DNA of 64,000 nucleotides. It comes from a bacterium. GTDB lineage: Bacteria > Bacteroidota > Ignavibacteria > Kapaibacteriales > UBA7675. Where the stretch lies: positions 41,032-105,031 of the forward strand of contig JAUIKM010000018.1 of NCBI GenBank assembly GCA_030430495.1, read 5' to 3'. A program made the position numbers and the translations under genes. Every line of letters begins with the position of its first letter. Within the stretch, counting starts at the first letter, position 1. Shown here in pieces: positions 35,970 to 47,009 of the stretch. The notes beneath the pieces were generated by a model. That model did no database searches, had not been told where the DNA came from, and saw nothing but the letters and a program-made list of their open reading frames with translations.

Positions 35970-38351
35970 ATGCGATCCGGCATGTGGATTTCAAACTTCA
36001 TACTTGTGATTTCATTCCTGCTGGCAGGCGGCGCACAAGCGACGGCACAGACGCTTGCACAGACGTGGCACGACGTGCGCATTCTGCTGCCAACGCACGA
36101 AGACGAAGTCAGGCTGCACGCACTCCATCTCGAGTTTGATCACGCTCACGGATTGCCCGGACGCTGGGTGCAGACGCACCTGACTCAGCAATCACTCGAT
36201 AAACTGCGAACCTCCGGCCTTCAGTTCGAAATCTTGCAGACCGACATGGCTGCGTTTTACGCGGCTCGCATCAAAGCGCATAAAAACACCGGAGACGAAC
36301 TGCTCGACCTGCCTGCGGGAATGCGCCTCGGCAGCGTCGGTGGCTTTTATCGCCTGGACGAAGCATACGCCGAAATGGAACGGCTGCGACAAACCTATCC
36401 ACAGCTGGTTGCGCATGCCGATACACTTGGATTCACACATGAGAACAGGCCGATTCTGGCCTGGCGCGTCGGCGATCAAAACGGAGTTAAACAGGGCGAG
36501 TGCCTTTTGACGGCTCTGCACCACGCGCGGGAACCGGCTTCGTTAACTACTCTTGTTTTTGCACTCTGGGAAATTCTGGAACGACACAAAAACGGCGAAC
36601 GCGAAATTCAACAGCTGCTTGCCACGCGTGGACTTGTGGTTGTGCCGGTCGTCAATCCGGACGGTTATGCGTTTAACCTGCGGCTTTCACCTCGTGGCGG
36701 CGGGCTCTGGCGCAAAAACACGCGCGTCAATGAAGACGGTGAAACCGGTGTTGATCTCAATCGCAATTACGGCCCCGAGGAAGCCTGGGACGCGGCTAAC
36801 GGCGGCTCGCACGAAAGGACGGAAAGCGAGTTGTACCGCGGTCCGGCGGCGTTTTCAGAACCGGAGACACGCGCGATTCGCGATCTTTGTTTAAGCCGCG
36901 ACATCCGGATTGCCGTTAACTTTCACTCGTTCGGCGAGCTCTACATTCGCCCATTTTCCTATGTTGAATCGGCTCCTTCCGATTCGCTGGCTTATGACGC
37001 TCTCTTCAGACTTGCAAGTCGCGACAACGGCTATTCCGGCGGACGCGATGTGTTAACCGTGCGCTATTCGGCGCGCGGCGTATCCGATGACTGGATGGCG
37101 CTCGGCCCCGGGCTGGACAATCCAATTCGCGCCTTTACACCCGAAGTCGGTTCGGCCGACGACGGTTTCTGGCCGCCCGCATGGCGCATACCGCAGATCG
37201 GCCGCGACAACCTGACGCTGATTGAGGAAGCCTGGTGGAGCGCCGGCGCCAACCCGCATCTGACCTCGGTTAACATGCCCGACGGCCGGGCCGCGGCCGA
37301 CAGTTTGCAGCTGAAGTTTAACAACCTGGGCACGCAGATCCTCGCCGCCGGCTGGTCTGTTTCGCTGAGCAGCGGAGACAGTCAGATAGAACTCCCTTCC
37401 GGTTTCATTTCTGTTGAACAGGCGCTCGCGCCGGGCGAATCGGCCGTCATTACCCTCCCGGTTAAACAAGCGGCGGAACGTCCCGACGGCAAGACTCTAA
37501 ACATCCAGGTTGAAATCAGTTTCGACGGCGTTCAGCGGACATACAATGCAAGTCTTCAATTCGGCGAGGCACAGTTGATCGACCTTGCACCGCAAAGCTG
37601 GAGCACGGAATCCGGCTGGGGCACCGAAACAGATGCAAACACCCAACAGTCCCTGTTAAGCGACAGCCCCGGCGGCGACTACCCGCGCACGCGCTTCAGA
37701 GCCAGTCAAAGCATTGACATCGACTTAACATCCGCGGCGCGCGCCGTGTTTTCGTTTGAAGCGCGCTGGCAGATCGAATCCAATTTTGACGGGTGTTTCA
37801 TCGAGATTTCGAGCGATGGAGGTGAATCATGGCAGGAACTGGCGAGTGCGGAGATGAAACGGGCGACGGCCTGGCCGGGAAGCGCGCAGACCGCGGGCCG
37901 TTGGTATCTGCAGGGCGCGCGGCTCGACTGGAGTCGGCTTGACATTGCTCTCGATCAGTTCGCCGGCAAACGCATAAAGCTCCGCTTCGGCATGGCGGCG
38001 GACGCGGCCAACCAGTTCGACGGCATCCAGCTGCGCAAGCTTTTTGTGCGCGCATTCAACAATAAAACTGCAATTTCGACCAATACAACGTCGTTTAACA
38101 TTTCGCCGAATCCGCTGGCTTTTGACAAGCCATTGCAGTTAACAATCGCCCCGGGGACGGACCTGCGGGATGCGCGCGTCATCATCTACAACCTTTTCGG
38201 CGCACACGTGCTGGACCGCGCGCTCAGCGACTTCTCGCGCCGCGGTGAGACTTTTTATCTGCCGCTGCGGGAACTGGGCACCGGTCGTTATCTGATCGTT
38301 CTGGACACGCCTTTCGGCGCCGACAGCACGCCACTGTTAATCATCCGCTGA
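35970..38351 (+). CDS. T9SS-exported M14-family zinc carboxypeptidase
   Basis: The 793-residue protein has a signal peptide (GMWISNFILVISFLLAGGAQ), an M14 catalytic domain (about 100-420) with the zinc ligands in HHAREPASL and NFHSFGEL, the DLNRNYG substrate-binding motif and catalytic Glu in FTPEVGS. A long beta domain follows and a Por-type sorting domain ends it (FNISPNPLAFDKPLQL to LREL-GTGRYLIVL). It removes C-terminal residues from peptides outside the cell. The first 89 codons of the open frame are dropped because the signal peptide begins at 35970 or 35982; GCTCGGG precedes it. The TTSFNISPNP start of the sorting domain is a clear T9SS sign. Confidence 0.9.
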   Translation: MRSGMWISNFILVISFLLAGGAQATAQTLAQTWHDVRILLPTHEDEVRLHALHLEFDHAHGLPGRWVQTHLTQQSLDKLRTSGLQFEILQTDMAAFYAARIKAHKNTGDELLDLPAGMRLGSVGGFYRLDEAYAEMERLRQTYPQLVAHADTLGFTHENRPILAWRVGDQNGVKQGECLLTALHHAREPASLTTLVFALWEILERHKNGEREIQQLLATRGLVVVPVVNPDGYAFNLRLSPRGGGLWRKNTRVNEDGETGVDLNRNYGPEEAWDAANGGSHERTESELYRGPAAFSEPETRAIRDLCLSRDIRIAVNFHSFGELYIRPFSYVESAPSDSLAYDALFRLASRDNGYSGGRDVLTVRYSARGVSDDWMALGPGLDNPIRAFTPEVGSADDGFWPPAWRIPQIGRDNLTLIEEAWWSAGANPHLTSVNMPDGRAAADSLQLKFNNLGTQILAAGWSVSLSSGDSQIELPSGFISVEQALAPGESAVITLPVKQAAERPDGKTLNIQVEISFDGVQRTYNASLQFGEAQLIDLAPQSWSTESGWGTETDANTQQSLLSDSPGGDYPRTRFRASQSIDIDLTSAARAVFSFEARWQIESNFDGCFIEISSDGGESWQELASAEMKRATAWPGSAQTAGRWYLQGARLDWSRLDIALDQFAGKRIKLRFGMAADAANQFDGIQLRKLFVRAFNNKTAISTNTTSFNISPNPLAFDKPLQLTIAPGTDLRDARVIIYNLFGAHVLDRALSDFSRRGETFYLPLRELGTGRYLIVLDTPFGADSTPLLIIR

Positions 38352-38725
38352 GGCAGCAAACACAGCTGCGAACACTTCACAGACTGTTTGTCCTTGCCTG
38401 CATTTCCGATCACTTCGCCGCGAACGCGGCTTGTTTTTCCCTTTTGGTTGTCAGTGAGTTTCAAACCAAAAGATTTGCAGCAGCTCCAGGCTGTTGAGTC
38501 CGGCGGTTTTAAACAGGGTCTGGTGTTGAAAACACAAACACACAGAGGCGGACTGCGCGACTTGTGGTTTCTATCTACGGGACTAACAAGAGAATGCCTT
38601 TGTCAAGACAAAGCAGCAGCGCACCAAGGCAAACACATAAAAAACGGGCCTTCAATCCGGAGATCAAAGGCCCGCCTGTTAATGTCTTGTCGGAAACGAC
38701 GCAGTGTTAACAGCAAATTCCGCGG
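38352..38725. other. intergenic region between convergent genes
   Basis: Only a terminator (38640-38674) and a repeat-like fragment near 38582-38600 are seen in these 374 bases. Confidence 0.45.
38640..38674 (-). terminator. terminator of the acyl-CoA dehydrogenase gene
   Basis: CGGGCCTT (38645-38652) pairs with AAGGCCCG (38667-38674) on the minus strand, followed by TTTTT. Confidence 0.75.
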
Positions 38726-39925
38726 TTATTCGAACGCGGCAATGCCGGTGATATCCTGTCCCAGAATAAGGGTGTGAATATCGTGCGTGCCTTCGTAGGT
38801 TTTAACAGTTTCCAGGTTGGCCATGTGGCGCATGACGGGGTATTCCGAGAGGATGCCGTTGGCGCCGTGCAGATCGCGGGCAACGCGGGCGCAATCCAGC
38901 GCCATGGCGACGTTATTGCGCTTAGCAAGTGAGACGTGCTGCGGACGCAGTTTACCTTCGTCTTTTAACTGCGCCAGGCGGTGCACCAGCAGTTGCCCTT
39001 TTGTGATTTCGTTTAACATTTCGACCAGTTTTTGCTGCACGAGCTGGAACGAGCCGATCGGTTTGCCGAATTGGATGCGGCTTTTAGCGTAGTTAACCGA
39101 GCTTTCGTAGACGGACATTGCCGCACCGATAGCGCCCCAGGAAATGCCGTAGCGCGCCTGAGTTAAACAGGACAGCGGGCCGCGCATACCGGCCACTCCC
39201 GGAAGGAGATTTTCCTCCGGCACTTCACAGTCCTGAAAGATCAGTTCGGAGGTGACGGAGGCGCGCAGCGAGTGTTTGCCTTTCATCGTCTGCGTGCTGA
39301 ATCCTTTGAAGCCTTTTTCGACCAGAAAGCCGTGGACCTTGCCTTCGAGTTTGGCCCAGACAACGGCCACATCCGAGAGGCAGCCGTTGGTAATCCACAT
39401 TTTGGCGCCGTTGAGGATAAAACCTCCGTCCGTGCGTTCGGCGGTGGTGATCATGCCGGTGGGGTTGGAGCCGAAATCGGGTTCGGTCAGACCAAAACAG
39501 CCGATTGCATCGGCGGAAGCGAGGCGCGGCAACCACTTGCGGCGATGTTCTTCCGAGCCATAGGTGTAGATCGGGTACATGACGAGTGATGACTGCACGG
39601 AGGCAAAGGAGCGGACCGCGGAATCGCCGCGTTCGAGTTCCTGCATGGCCAGGCCGTAGACGACGTTGTTGGCCCCGGCGCAGCCGTATTCTTCGGGCAG
39701 CGTCACGCCGAAGAGCCCCATTTCCGCCATTTTGGCGGCCAGTTCCATCGGAAATGTTCCGGCCTGATAGTGTTCCTCGATAACCGGCACGACTTCGTTA
39801 TCGACAAAATCGCGCACGGTCTGGCGCACGATCAGTTCGTCTTCGTGCAGTAAATCATCCAGTTGGAAATAATCGACACCCTGAAATCCCATGATCGCTT
39901 CGAGCTCCCCGACCGGATTGGACAC
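38726..39925 (-). CDS. gcdH: glutaryl-CoA dehydrogenase-type acyl-CoA dehydrogenase
   Basis: The 399-residue enzyme shows the acyl-CoA dehydrogenase fold: GFGLTEPDFGSNP-type FAD region (CFGLTEPDFGSNPTGM), AKMWITNG, GFSTQTMKGKHSLRAS and, near the end, VKTYEGTHDIHTLILGQDIT with the catalytic Glu of the glutaryl-CoA group. The enzyme oxidatively decarboxylates glutaryl-CoA to crotonyl-CoA in lysine/tryptophan breakdown. The GTG start at 39925 gives eleven extra residues; an internal ATG at 39892 (MGFQGVDYFQ) is equally likely. It is monocistronic and divergent from rimP. Confidence 0.9.
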   Translation of the reverse strand: MSNPVGELEAIMGFQGVDYFQLDDLLHEDELIVRQTVRDFVDNEVVPVIEEHYQAGTFPMELAAKMAEMGLFGVTLPEEYGCAGANNVVYGLAMQELERGDSAVRSFASVQSSLVMYPIYTYGSEEHRRKWLPRLASADAIGCFGLTEPDFGSNPTGMITTAERTDGGFILNGAKMWITNGCLSDVAVVWAKLEGKVHGFLVEKGFKGFSTQTMKGKHSLRASVTSELIFQDCEVPEENLLPGVAGMRGPLSCLTQARYGISWGAIGAAMSVYESSVNYAKSRIQFGKPIGSFQLVQQKLVEMLNEITKGQLLVHRLAQLKDEGKLRPQHVSLAKRNNVAMALDCARVARDLHGANGILSEYPVMRHMANLETVKTYEGTHDIHTLILGQDITGIAAFE

Positions 39926-40089
39926 GCCGCAACGGTGGAATAGTTATGCGTTTTAGAAACTAGAGTTCGGCAATTTACGGAAATCGTAGTCGTCGTAAAA
40001 GGATCCCAAATCGAATGGTTCTGTGAGCGCTCCGCGGCGGGTTCATTTTTCACGAGCGGGGCGGTAAAGGTTCCATATTGTACCGGACA

Positions 40090-40120
40090 TTTGTTTTGGC
40101 GTATCAGTTGCGTATATTTG
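40090..40120 (+). promoter_or_regulatory. possible Bacteroidota-type promoter of the rimP operon
   Basis: TTTG at 40090 is followed about 19 bases later by TATATTTG (40113-40120), matching the TTTG / TAnnTTTG pattern of this superphylum. The rimP start is about 95 bases downstream, leaving a short leader. Confidence 0.4.
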
Positions 40121-40213
40121 CAGTCTTCGTAGTGAAGCAGTGGGCCTATTGCGCCCATTTTTTATTACGAGGCGTTTCAGTGGCCTATTTCAGGGCCAAA
40201 GGAGTGGTCGATC

Positions 40214-40690
40214 TTGCACCAGTTGCAGACTGAAATCGAGTCCATCTGCGCCGCGGCGGGCACGCATCTGATTGAGCTTGCGATGCGCGGCGACAAACGC
40301 CGACCGGTCGTCGAAGTGTACGTCGACAGCGAAGAAGGCGTTGACCTGGCCACATGCGGGACGATCAGTTCAAAGATCGATGTCTTGCTGGCGTCCGTGG
40401 AAGGCTTTTCCGAGCAGTACAGACTCAACGTGTCCTCGCCGGGGGTCGACCGACCGATGAAAGCCCTCTGGCAGCTGCGCAAACACATCGGGCGCACGCT
40501 GATTGTGACGCTCGGGGACGGTGAAAAAATCCGCGCCGTGCTTGCAGATGTGACGGAAGACGGCCTGAAACTGGAAGCCGCCGGACGCAAGAAAAAATCG
40601 ACGACAAACAAAGAAGTCGCCAACCTGAAGGAAACGCAGGAGTTGGCGCAGGAAAATTTCCAATCGGCCGTGGTCGAGATCGCCTGGTAA
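40214..40690 (+). CDS. rimP: ribosome maturation factor RimP
   Basis: The 158-residue protein MHQLQTEIESICAAAGTHLI has the RimP pattern: VVEVYVDSEEGVDLATCGTI, RLNVSSPGVDRPMKALWQLR and a C-terminal SH3-like half. RimP helps 30S assembly. A TTG codon at 40214 is the start, supported by GGAG nine bases before. It begins the conserved rimP-nusA-infB block. Confidence 0.93.
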   Translation: MHQLQTEIESICAAAGTHLIELAMRGDKRRPVVEVYVDSEEGVDLATCGTISSKIDVLLASVEGFSEQYRLNVSSPGVDRPMKALWQLRKHIGRTLIVTLGDGEKIRAVLADVTEDGLKLEAAGRKKKSTTNKEVANLKETQELAQENFQSAVVEIAW

Positions 40691-40767
40691 GCGACGCAAG
40701 ACGACGACCGCGGAGCGCAGGCCGCTCCGCGACACGATGTTCCCTTTTTGCAAGAGCAATGTAATCT

Positions 40768-42297
40768 ATGGCACGCAGGACCAAGCCAAAGTTCGATAAG
40801 AAGCTGATCGTGGAAGCCTTTGCCGATATGGCCAAGGCGCGCAACATCGATCGCGAACTTCTCCAGGGTATCATTAAAGAGACCCTGTCCATGCTTGTGC
40901 GCAAGAAATTCAGCCCCGAGGCTGAGTTCGAGATCGTCGTGGACATGGAAAAAGGCGACATCGAGATTTACCTGATCAAAACCGTGGTGACGGAAGTCGA
41001 AGACTCGGCCACGCAGATTCTGGTCAGCGATGCCAACCTGGGTGCGGAAGAGTATGAAGAAGGCGATGAATTTCTGGAGGAAATCACGCTGGAGAACATT
41101 GCCGACAACTTTGGACGCCGCCTGATCAATATGGCCGGGCAGGCGCTCAACCAGCGCATCCGCGACATCGAAAAAGAAAACGTGTACAACGAGTACATCG
41201 AAAAAGTCAATGAGATCATCATTGGCGAGATTTACCAGGTGCGCCGCAGCGACGTGTTTTTGCTGCACAACCACATTGAGCTGCGCCTGCCGCGCGAAGA
41301 GCAGATTCCCGGCGAGCGCTATCGCAAGAACGAACCGCTGCGCGCGATCATCAAAGAAATTCGCCGTCAGGGCGGCCCGAGCAACGCTCCCGAGATTGTG
41401 GTCTCGCGGGCGGACAACGAGTTCCTGGCGCGACTGTTTGAGATTGAAATCCCCGAGATCTACGACGGCCTGATTGAAATCAAGGGCATTGCCCGCGAAC
41501 CGGGCGAACGCGCCAAGGTCGCGGTGTTTTCCTACGACGATCGCATCGACCCGGTCGGCGCCTGCGTCGGGATGAAAGGGATTCGCATTCACTCAATCGT
41601 CCGCGAGTTGAACAACGAGAACATCGATGTTATCAACTTCTCGGACGAACCCGCCGTGTACATTTCCCGCGCGCTGGCTCCGGCCCGCATCAAGGAAATT
41701 CAGGTGGAAGAAGAAACCCGCAGCGCCACGGTGCTGGTCTCCGACGAACAGGTCTCACTGGCGATCGGTAAAAACGGCCAGAACGTGCGCCTGGCGTCGA
41801 AGCTGACGGGTTATTCGATTTCAGTGGTGAAAGAAGGCGGCGAGGACATTGAGTTGATCGAATTCCGCGAGGAACTCGGCCGCGAACTGTATTCGAACTT
41901 CATCAACGCTGAGATTGATACGGCGCGCGAATTTCTTGAGGCCGACCCCGAGTATCTGCTGCAGGTTCCGGGACTGTCCAAGGACAAGATTATCGAGCTG
42001 CGCCGCATCATGCTGGAAGAATTTGAAGAGGAAGATTCGCCGGAAATCATTGAGCTCATCAAGAACGCTTATGATCCCGGTGCGACGAACAAAGACGCGG
42101 CCGCTCCCGCTGCCGACGGCGCCGCGTCTGATGACAGCCCCAATACAAGCGACAACACTGACGGCGGCGCCGCACAAGACAGCGAGCAACCGTCCCTCCC
42201 CGATCCTGCCATGACGGCGGTACCGGAAGCGACTCCCGACATAGCCGGCGCGAACAGCGCGGCCGGTGATTCCGGCGAGGAGTCCACAAAAGCATGA
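40768..42297 (+). CDS. nusA: transcription termination/antitermination factor NusA
   Basis: The 509-residue protein has an N-terminal RNAP-binding domain, an S1 domain (about 130-200), two KH domains (VGACVGMKGIRIHSIVRELN, LAIGKNGQNVRLASKLTGYS) and an acidic C-terminal part containing the HhH-like VPGLSKDKIIELRRIM. The final 70 residues form an Asp/Ala-rich low-complexity tail. NusA controls pausing, termination and antitermination. It lies 78 bases after rimP in the same operon. Confidence 0.96.
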   Translation: MARRTKPKFDKKLIVEAFADMAKARNIDRELLQGIIKETLSMLVRKKFSPEAEFEIVVDMEKGDIEIYLIKTVVTEVEDSATQILVSDANLGAEEYEEGDEFLEEITLENIADNFGRRLINMAGQALNQRIRDIEKENVYNEYIEKVNEIIIGEIYQVRRSDVFLLHNHIELRLPREEQIPGERYRKNEPLRAIIKEIRRQGGPSNAPEIVVSRADNEFLARLFEIEIPEIYDGLIEIKGIAREPGERAKVAVFSYDDRIDPVGACVGMKGIRIHSIVRELNNENIDVINFSDEPAVYISRALAPARIKEIQVEEETRSATVLVSDEQVSLAIGKNGQNVRLASKLTGYSISVVKEGGEDIELIEFREELGRELYSNFINAEIDTAREFLEADPEYLLQVPGLSKDKIIELRRIMLEEFEEEDSPEIIELIKNAYDPGATNKDAAAPAADGAASDDSPNTSDNTDGGAAQDSEQPSLPDPAMTAVPEATPDIAGANSAAGDSGEESTKA

Positions 42298-42489
42298 GAG
42301 CGGTAGACGACAGCGCGCGACGCGTGTCGTCGCGTGCGTAGTGCTGCCGGGAAAGCCTGGTTATTGATTCACACGCGCTGCACTATGCGGCGTTCTTCTT
42401 CTGCTGTATCACATTGTACGGCGGACACTCGACGACTGCGATGCGAGCATTGCGGCCGGGTGCACATTTTATCTGGTTGATTGGACTCT

Positions 42490-45400
42490 ATGGCGAAAAA
42501 AGGGGTCAGACTCTTTAAGCTTGCATCTCAGATCAATGTCGGTAAAGACCGCATTGTGACTTTGCTGACGGCAAAGGGCCACGAGATACAAAACAAACCA
42601 ACCGCGATGTTGACGCCGGAAATGGTCGGCATCGTGATGGAAAACTTCCACAAGGAAGCTGAACTGGCGGCAACCATCGACAGCAAGATGGAAGCGCACC
42701 GCCGTGTCCGGCAGGATGAACTGGACGCCGAAGCCGCTGCCGAAAGCACCGCCGGCGCCACAACTGTGGACGGCGCTCAACCCGCCGCTGAAACAAAGGT
42801 TGAAGCCGAAGCTCCGGCTGCGGAAGCGGCTCCCGAAGCCGCACCTGAACCACAAGCCGCCGAGGCCGAAACCACCAGCCCGGCCGTCGAGGAAGTTCAG
42901 GCGAAACAAGCCGACAGCGATGCGGATGCCCAGCCCGCCGCTGAAGCCCAGGAGGCGCCGGTCCAGGCCGAGGCTGAAAGCGATGATGCCACCGTACAGG
43001 TCGGTACCGTCATCGAAATTAAGGACCAGGACATTGGTCGCGGTCGCCGCAAACGCGGTAAAACCAAAGCTGCCGAAGCCGAGGAACAGGCCGCTGCGGA
43101 AGAAACCGCTCCCGCCAAAGCCACAACCGGCAAAAGTAAAAAGGCCGAGCCCGAAGAAGCGCCGGCTGAAGTCGTTGAAGCGCCTGTGGCCGCAATGACC
43201 GAAGAAGTCGGGAAACCGGCTGAGGTCAGCGCCGAGAAGGAAACACCCGCCGAAGAAGCCGAAGCCGCGGCAGCCGAAGCCCCCACAGCCGAAGCCCCCA
43301 CAGCCGAAGCCCCCACAGCCGAAGCCCAGACAGCCCAAGCCCCGGCAGCCGAAGAAATAACGGCAGCCGCCGAGGAGGACGTTGTTCCTGAAGCGTCGAC
43401 CGACGACACGGAGCAAGCCGACACCGGCGATGACTCCGACGAGAGCGGCGAAAGCGACAAGGGCGAGTCCGACGAAGCCGTGGCGGAAGATGCCGGCGAC
43501 GACGAAGATTCCGAAGATGGCACGGGACGCAAGCGCAAACGCAAACGCAAGATTGCCGAGATTGAATACCAGGCTGGTGAAGCGCCGACGCTCAAAGGCC
43601 TGACCATTCTTGGAAAAATCGACCTCGTGTCCAAGTCCAAGAAAAAAGACGCCGGTAAAAAACGCAGCAAAACCAAGGACAAGGAAGCGGAACCGGGCGG
43701 CGCTCTCTTCGCCAAGCGCGACAAAGACGAACTCGATCCCAAACTGCTGGCTACGTCCGAGAACGGCGGAGCCGGAGCCGACGACGTGGACGGCAAAGGC
43801 AAACGCCGACGCAAAAAAGGCAAAAAAGTCAAGGTCAGCCAGGAGGACGTCGACAAGGCAATCCGCAAAACACTGTCTGCTTCGGACGCCTCCGGTGCTT
43901 CCAGCCGCAGTAAAATGCGTCAGCGCCGTCGCCAGGAACGTGCCGAAGAGCAGGAACGCCTGCGCGAACAGGAAGAACTCGACCAGCAGGTCCTGGCCGT
44001 AACGGAATTCATTACCGTTGCGGAACTGGCCAACCTGATGGATACCGCGACCAACGAGGTCATCCTGACCTGTATGACACTCGGCCTGATGGTGTCCATC
44101 AACCAACGCCTCGACAAAGACACTATTATGCTCATCGCCGATGACTACGGCTATGAGGTGGAATTTGTCGACGAGCTGTCGGACGATTCAATCGTCGACG
44201 AGGATGATCCGGAAGAAACGCTCAAACCGCGTGCGCCGATCGTCACGATCATGGGCCACGTTGACCACGGTAAAACTTCGCTGCTTGACTACGTGCGCGA
44301 AACGAACGTGGTGGCCGGTGAGGCCGGCGGTATCACGCAGCACATCGGTGCATACAAGGTCAAAGTCGGTGCGGACGATCGCGAGATCGCATTCCTCGAT
44401 ACGCCGGGTCACCAGGCCTTTACGGCCATGCGCGCCCGCGGCGCCCAGGTGACGGACATCGTCGTCCTGATCGTGTCGGCCGACGACAGCGTCATGCCGC
44501 AGACCAAGGAAGCTATCAGTCACGCCCGTGCGGCCAACGTGCCGATGGTCGTCGCCATCAACAAAATTGACCGTCCCGAATCAAACCCCGACCGCATTCG
44601 CCAGCAGCTCGCCGATATCGACGTGCTGGTGGAAGACTGGGGCGGCAAGGTTCAGGTGGCCGAAATCTCGGCTAAAACCGGACAAAATATCGATGTCCTG
44701 CTCGAGAAGATTCTGCTCGAAGCTGAGATGCTCGACGTGAAAGCACGTCCGGACCGCGCCGCGCGCGGAACGATTATTGAATCGAAGATCGACAAAGGCA
44801 AGGGCCCGGTTGCCACGGCGATTATCCAGAAAGGTACGCTCAATGTAGGCGACGCCTTCCTGTGCGGCGTTTACTCCGGCCGCGTACGCGCCATGCTGGA
44901 CGAACGCGGGCACCGCGTCGACACCGCCGGTCCTTCAACGCCGGTACAGATTCTCGGCTTTGACGGTGCGCCGCAGGCCGGCGATCAGTTTGTCGGCATG
45001 GACTCCGAAAGCGAAGCCAAACAACTTTCGGTCAAACGGCAACAAATCAAGCGTGAACAGGCGTTTAAGCAGATTCGCCACATCACCCTGGACGACATTG
45101 CCAGCCAGATCGAATCCGGCGGTGTGCAGGATTTGCCGATCATTCTGAAAGCCGACGCCGACGGTTCGGTCGAAGCGCTCTCAGACGCCCTGCAAAAACT
45201 GTCCACGAGCGAAGTCCGCATCGCAGTTATTCACAAAGGCGTCGGTGCGATCACGGAATCGGACATCATGCTGGCGGCCGCGTCAAACGCAATTGTGATC
45301 GGTTTCCACATCCGCCCCACTCCCCAGGCCAAACGCCTGGCCGAGAGCGAAGGCGTGGACATCCGCATCTACCGCATCATCTACGACTGTATCAACGAAA

Positions 45401-45756
45401 TCAAGCTCGCGCTGGAAGGTCTTCTGCGTCCAGAAATCAAAGAAGAAGTTTCGGGCACGGTGGAAGTTCGCGACGTCTTCAAGATTTCCAAAGTCGGTAC
45501 AATCGCCGGTTGTTACGTGTCGGACGGAAAAATCCACCGCAACGACACGGTGCGCCTGGTACGCGATGGATTCGATGTGTTTGAAGGCAAAATCTCCTCG
45601 CTCAAACGCCACAAGGATGACGCCAAGGAAGTCAACCAGGGCTACGAGTGCGGTATCGGCCTGGAAAACTTCAACGACATCAAAGTCGGCGATATTATCG
45701 AGTCGATAAAAATCACCAAAATCAAACGCAAACTGGAACAGGAGACCGAGGGCTGA
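42490..45756 (+). CDS. infB: translation initiation factor IF-2 with very long acidic linker
   Basis: The 1088-residue protein has an IF2_N domain ([20 protein letters not shown]), an Ala/Glu/Lys-rich linker (about 60-480) with 15-bp DNA repeats encoding [10 protein letters not shown], a second IF2_N-like segment, and the GTPase (about from 580) with [21 protein letters not shown] and SAKTG. The C-terminal half carries the usual domains II-IV. IF-2 brings fMet-tRNA to the 30S subunit. The ATG at 42490 is preferred over TTG at 42481. The long open frame on the opposite strand of the linker is a shadow. Confidence 0.96.
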   Translation: MAKKGVRLFKLASQINVGKDRIVTLLTAKGHEIQNKPTAMLTPEMVGIVMENFHKEAELAATIDSKMEAHRRVRQDELDAEAAAESTAGATTVDGAQPAAETKVEAEAPAAEAAPEAAPEPQAAEAETTSPAVEEVQAKQADSDADAQPAAEAQEAPVQAEAESDDATVQVGTVIEIKDQDIGRGRRKRGKTKAAEAEEQAAAEETAPAKATTGKSKKAEPEEAPAEVVEAPVAAMTEEVGKPAEVSAEKETPAEEAEAAAAEAPTAEAPTAEAPTAEAQTAQAPAAEEITAAAEEDVVPEASTDDTEQADTGDDSDESGESDKGESDEAVAEDAGDDEDSEDGTGRKRKRKRKIAEIEYQAGEAPTLKGLTILGKIDLVSKSKKKDAGKKRSKTKDKEAEPGGALFAKRDKDELDPKLLATSENGGAGADDVDGKGKRRRKKGKKVKVSQEDVDKAIRKTLSASDASGASSRSKMRQRRRQERAEEQERLREQEELDQQVLAVTEFITVAELANLMDTATNEVILTCMTLGLMVSINQRLDKDTIMLIADDYGYEVEFVDELSDDSIVDEDDPEETLKPRAPIVTIMGHVDHGKTSLLDYVRETNVVAGEAGGITQHIGAYKVKVGADDREIAFLDTPGHQAFTAMRARGAQVTDIVVLIVSADDSVMPQTKEAISHARAANVPMVVAINKIDRPESNPDRIRQQLADIDVLVEDWGGKVQVAEISAKTGQNIDVLLEKILLEAEMLDVKARPDRAARGTIIESKIDKGKGPVATAIIQKGTLNVGDAFLCGVYSGRVRAMLDERGHRVDTAGPSTPVQILGFDGAPQAGDQFVGMDSESEAKQLSVKRQQIKREQAFKQIRHITLDDIASQIESGGVQDLPIILKADADGSVEALSDALQKLSTSEVRIAVIHKGVGAITESDIMLAAASNAIVIGFHIRPTPQAKRLAESEGVDIRIYRIIYDCINEIKLALEGLLRPEIKEEVSGTVEVRDVFKISKVGTIAGCYVSDGKIHRNDTVRLVRDGFDVFEGKISSLKRHKDDAKEVNQGYECGIGLENFNDIKVGDIIESIKITKIKRKLEQETEG

Positions 45757-45788
45757 TCCACGGGGTCCGTCCCGCCCTCCAATACGTC

Positions 45789-46223
45789 ATGTCCATTCGC
45801 ACGGAACGAGTCGCCAGCGTCATACGCGAAGCATTGGCACGCCCGGTGTCCGACCTCGGCAACGAGCTGGACGCCGGCATGGTGTCGATCACGCATGTAC
45901 GCGTATCCGCCGATCTGCGGCACGCGCGCGTTTACCTGAGCATTTTCAACGGTGCGATGGACCCGACGACCGCGGTAAAGCGCATCAACGAACGCTCCGG
46001 CGCGCTGCGTCGGCAGTTGGGCGCCTCGGTCCACCTGCGCTACACGCCTGATCTGAAGTTTTTCGTGGACGACACGCTCGATACGATGGACAGAATCCGT
46101 ACGCTGCTGGAAGCTACTCCGCCGGCAGCGCCCGAGGACGACGACTCTTCCCTGCCTCACTCCGATTCCGCCGGAGAGCGCGGCACAGACAATACCGATA
46201 TTGATCGTTCGGCGGACGCTTAA
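45789..46223 (+). CDS. rbfA: ribosome-binding factor A
   Basis: The 144-residue protein [20 protein letters not shown] has the single KH-like RbfA fold, [40 protein letters not shown] and a Asp/Ser-rich tail. It helps 30S maturation at low temperature. The ATG at 45789 matches the family start; it follows infB by 33 bases. Confidence 0.94.
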   Translation: MSIRTERVASVIREALARPVSDLGNELDAGMVSITHVRVSADLRHARVYLSIFNGAMDPTTAVKRINERSGALRRQLGASVHLRYTPDLKFFVDDTLDTMDRIRTLLEATPPAAPEDDDSSLPHSDSAGERGTDNTDIDRSADA

Positions 46224-46255
46224 GCCGCAAACTCCAATACGGCTCCCATATCTTC

Positions 46256-46999
46256 ATGATCCTGACTTCCGCAACCCTTTCCCGTTTAGCCGACTGGCTG
46301 GAAGCCATTCCGGAAGAAGGCGGCGTGGCTCTTATCGACAAAGCTTCGGGCTGGACGTCCTTTGACGTCGTCGCCAAACTGCGCGGCCTGACCAGGATCC
46401 GCAAAATCGGGCACGCCGGCACGCTGGATCCCCTGGCCACTGGTCTTCTGATTGTCTGCCTCGGCAAAGCGACCAAAACTATTCAGGGCTATCAGGACGC
46501 CGTCAAACGCTACGAAGCGCTTGTTCGCCTCGGCGCAACAACCAAAACGGATGACGCCGAAGGCGACGAGGAAAACCTGCGCCCAACGGACGGCATCGAC
46601 GCAGCGAGCATCGCGGCCGCGCTCGAAAAATTCAAAGGCGAGATTGATCAGATTCCGCCGATGTACTCGGCTATCAAGAAAAACGGCGTGCGCATGTACA
46701 AACTGGCGCGCAAAGGCCTGGAAGTGGAGCGCAGCCCGCGCCGCGTCGCGATACACGCCATGGAAATGCTGCGCTTTGAGAATCCGGAGCTGGCGCTGGA
46801 CGTGACCTGCTCCAAGGGCACCTATATCCGGTCTCTGGCACGCGACCTGGGCGAAGAACTTCAGTGCGGCGGGTATCTGAAAGCGCTGCGGCGCACTGCA
46901 ATCGGAGAATACACAGTCGACAAAGCCGTCACTCTCGATCAGATTGCCGCCGCACTCCGCGCGACGGAACACGACGGCACAACGAATCACGCACATTGA
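46256..46999 (+). CDS. truB: tRNA pseudouridine(55) synthase TruB
   Basis: The 247-residue enzyme has [18 protein letters not shown], the catalytic motif [20 protein letters not shown] with the nucleophilic Asp, and [20 protein letters not shown] then [15 protein letters not shown]. It makes pseudouridine 55 in tRNA. It starts 33 bases after rbfA and belongs to the same operon. Confidence 0.96.
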   Translation: MILTSATLSRLADWLEAIPEEGGVALIDKASGWTSFDVVAKLRGLTRIRKIGHAGTLDPLATGLLIVCLGKATKTIQGYQDAVKRYEALVRLGATTKTDDAEGDEENLRPTDGIDAASIAAALEKFKGEIDQIPPMYSAIKKNGVRMYKLARKGLEVERSPRRVAIHAMEMLRFENPELALDVTCSKGTYIRSLARDLGEELQCGGYLKALRRTAIGEYTVDKAVTLDQIAAALRATEHDGTTNHAH

Positions 47000-47009
47000 T
47001 CGGCGGGAC

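Noticed and set aside
40177..41592. 471-residue open frame opposite rimP and nusA
   Set aside because: It is antisense to two well-recognised genes and shows no domain.
42469..44106. 545-residue Phe/Gly-rich open frame opposite infB
   Set aside because: It is caused by the Ala/Glu-rich codon use of the IF-2 linker and has no start signal or domain.
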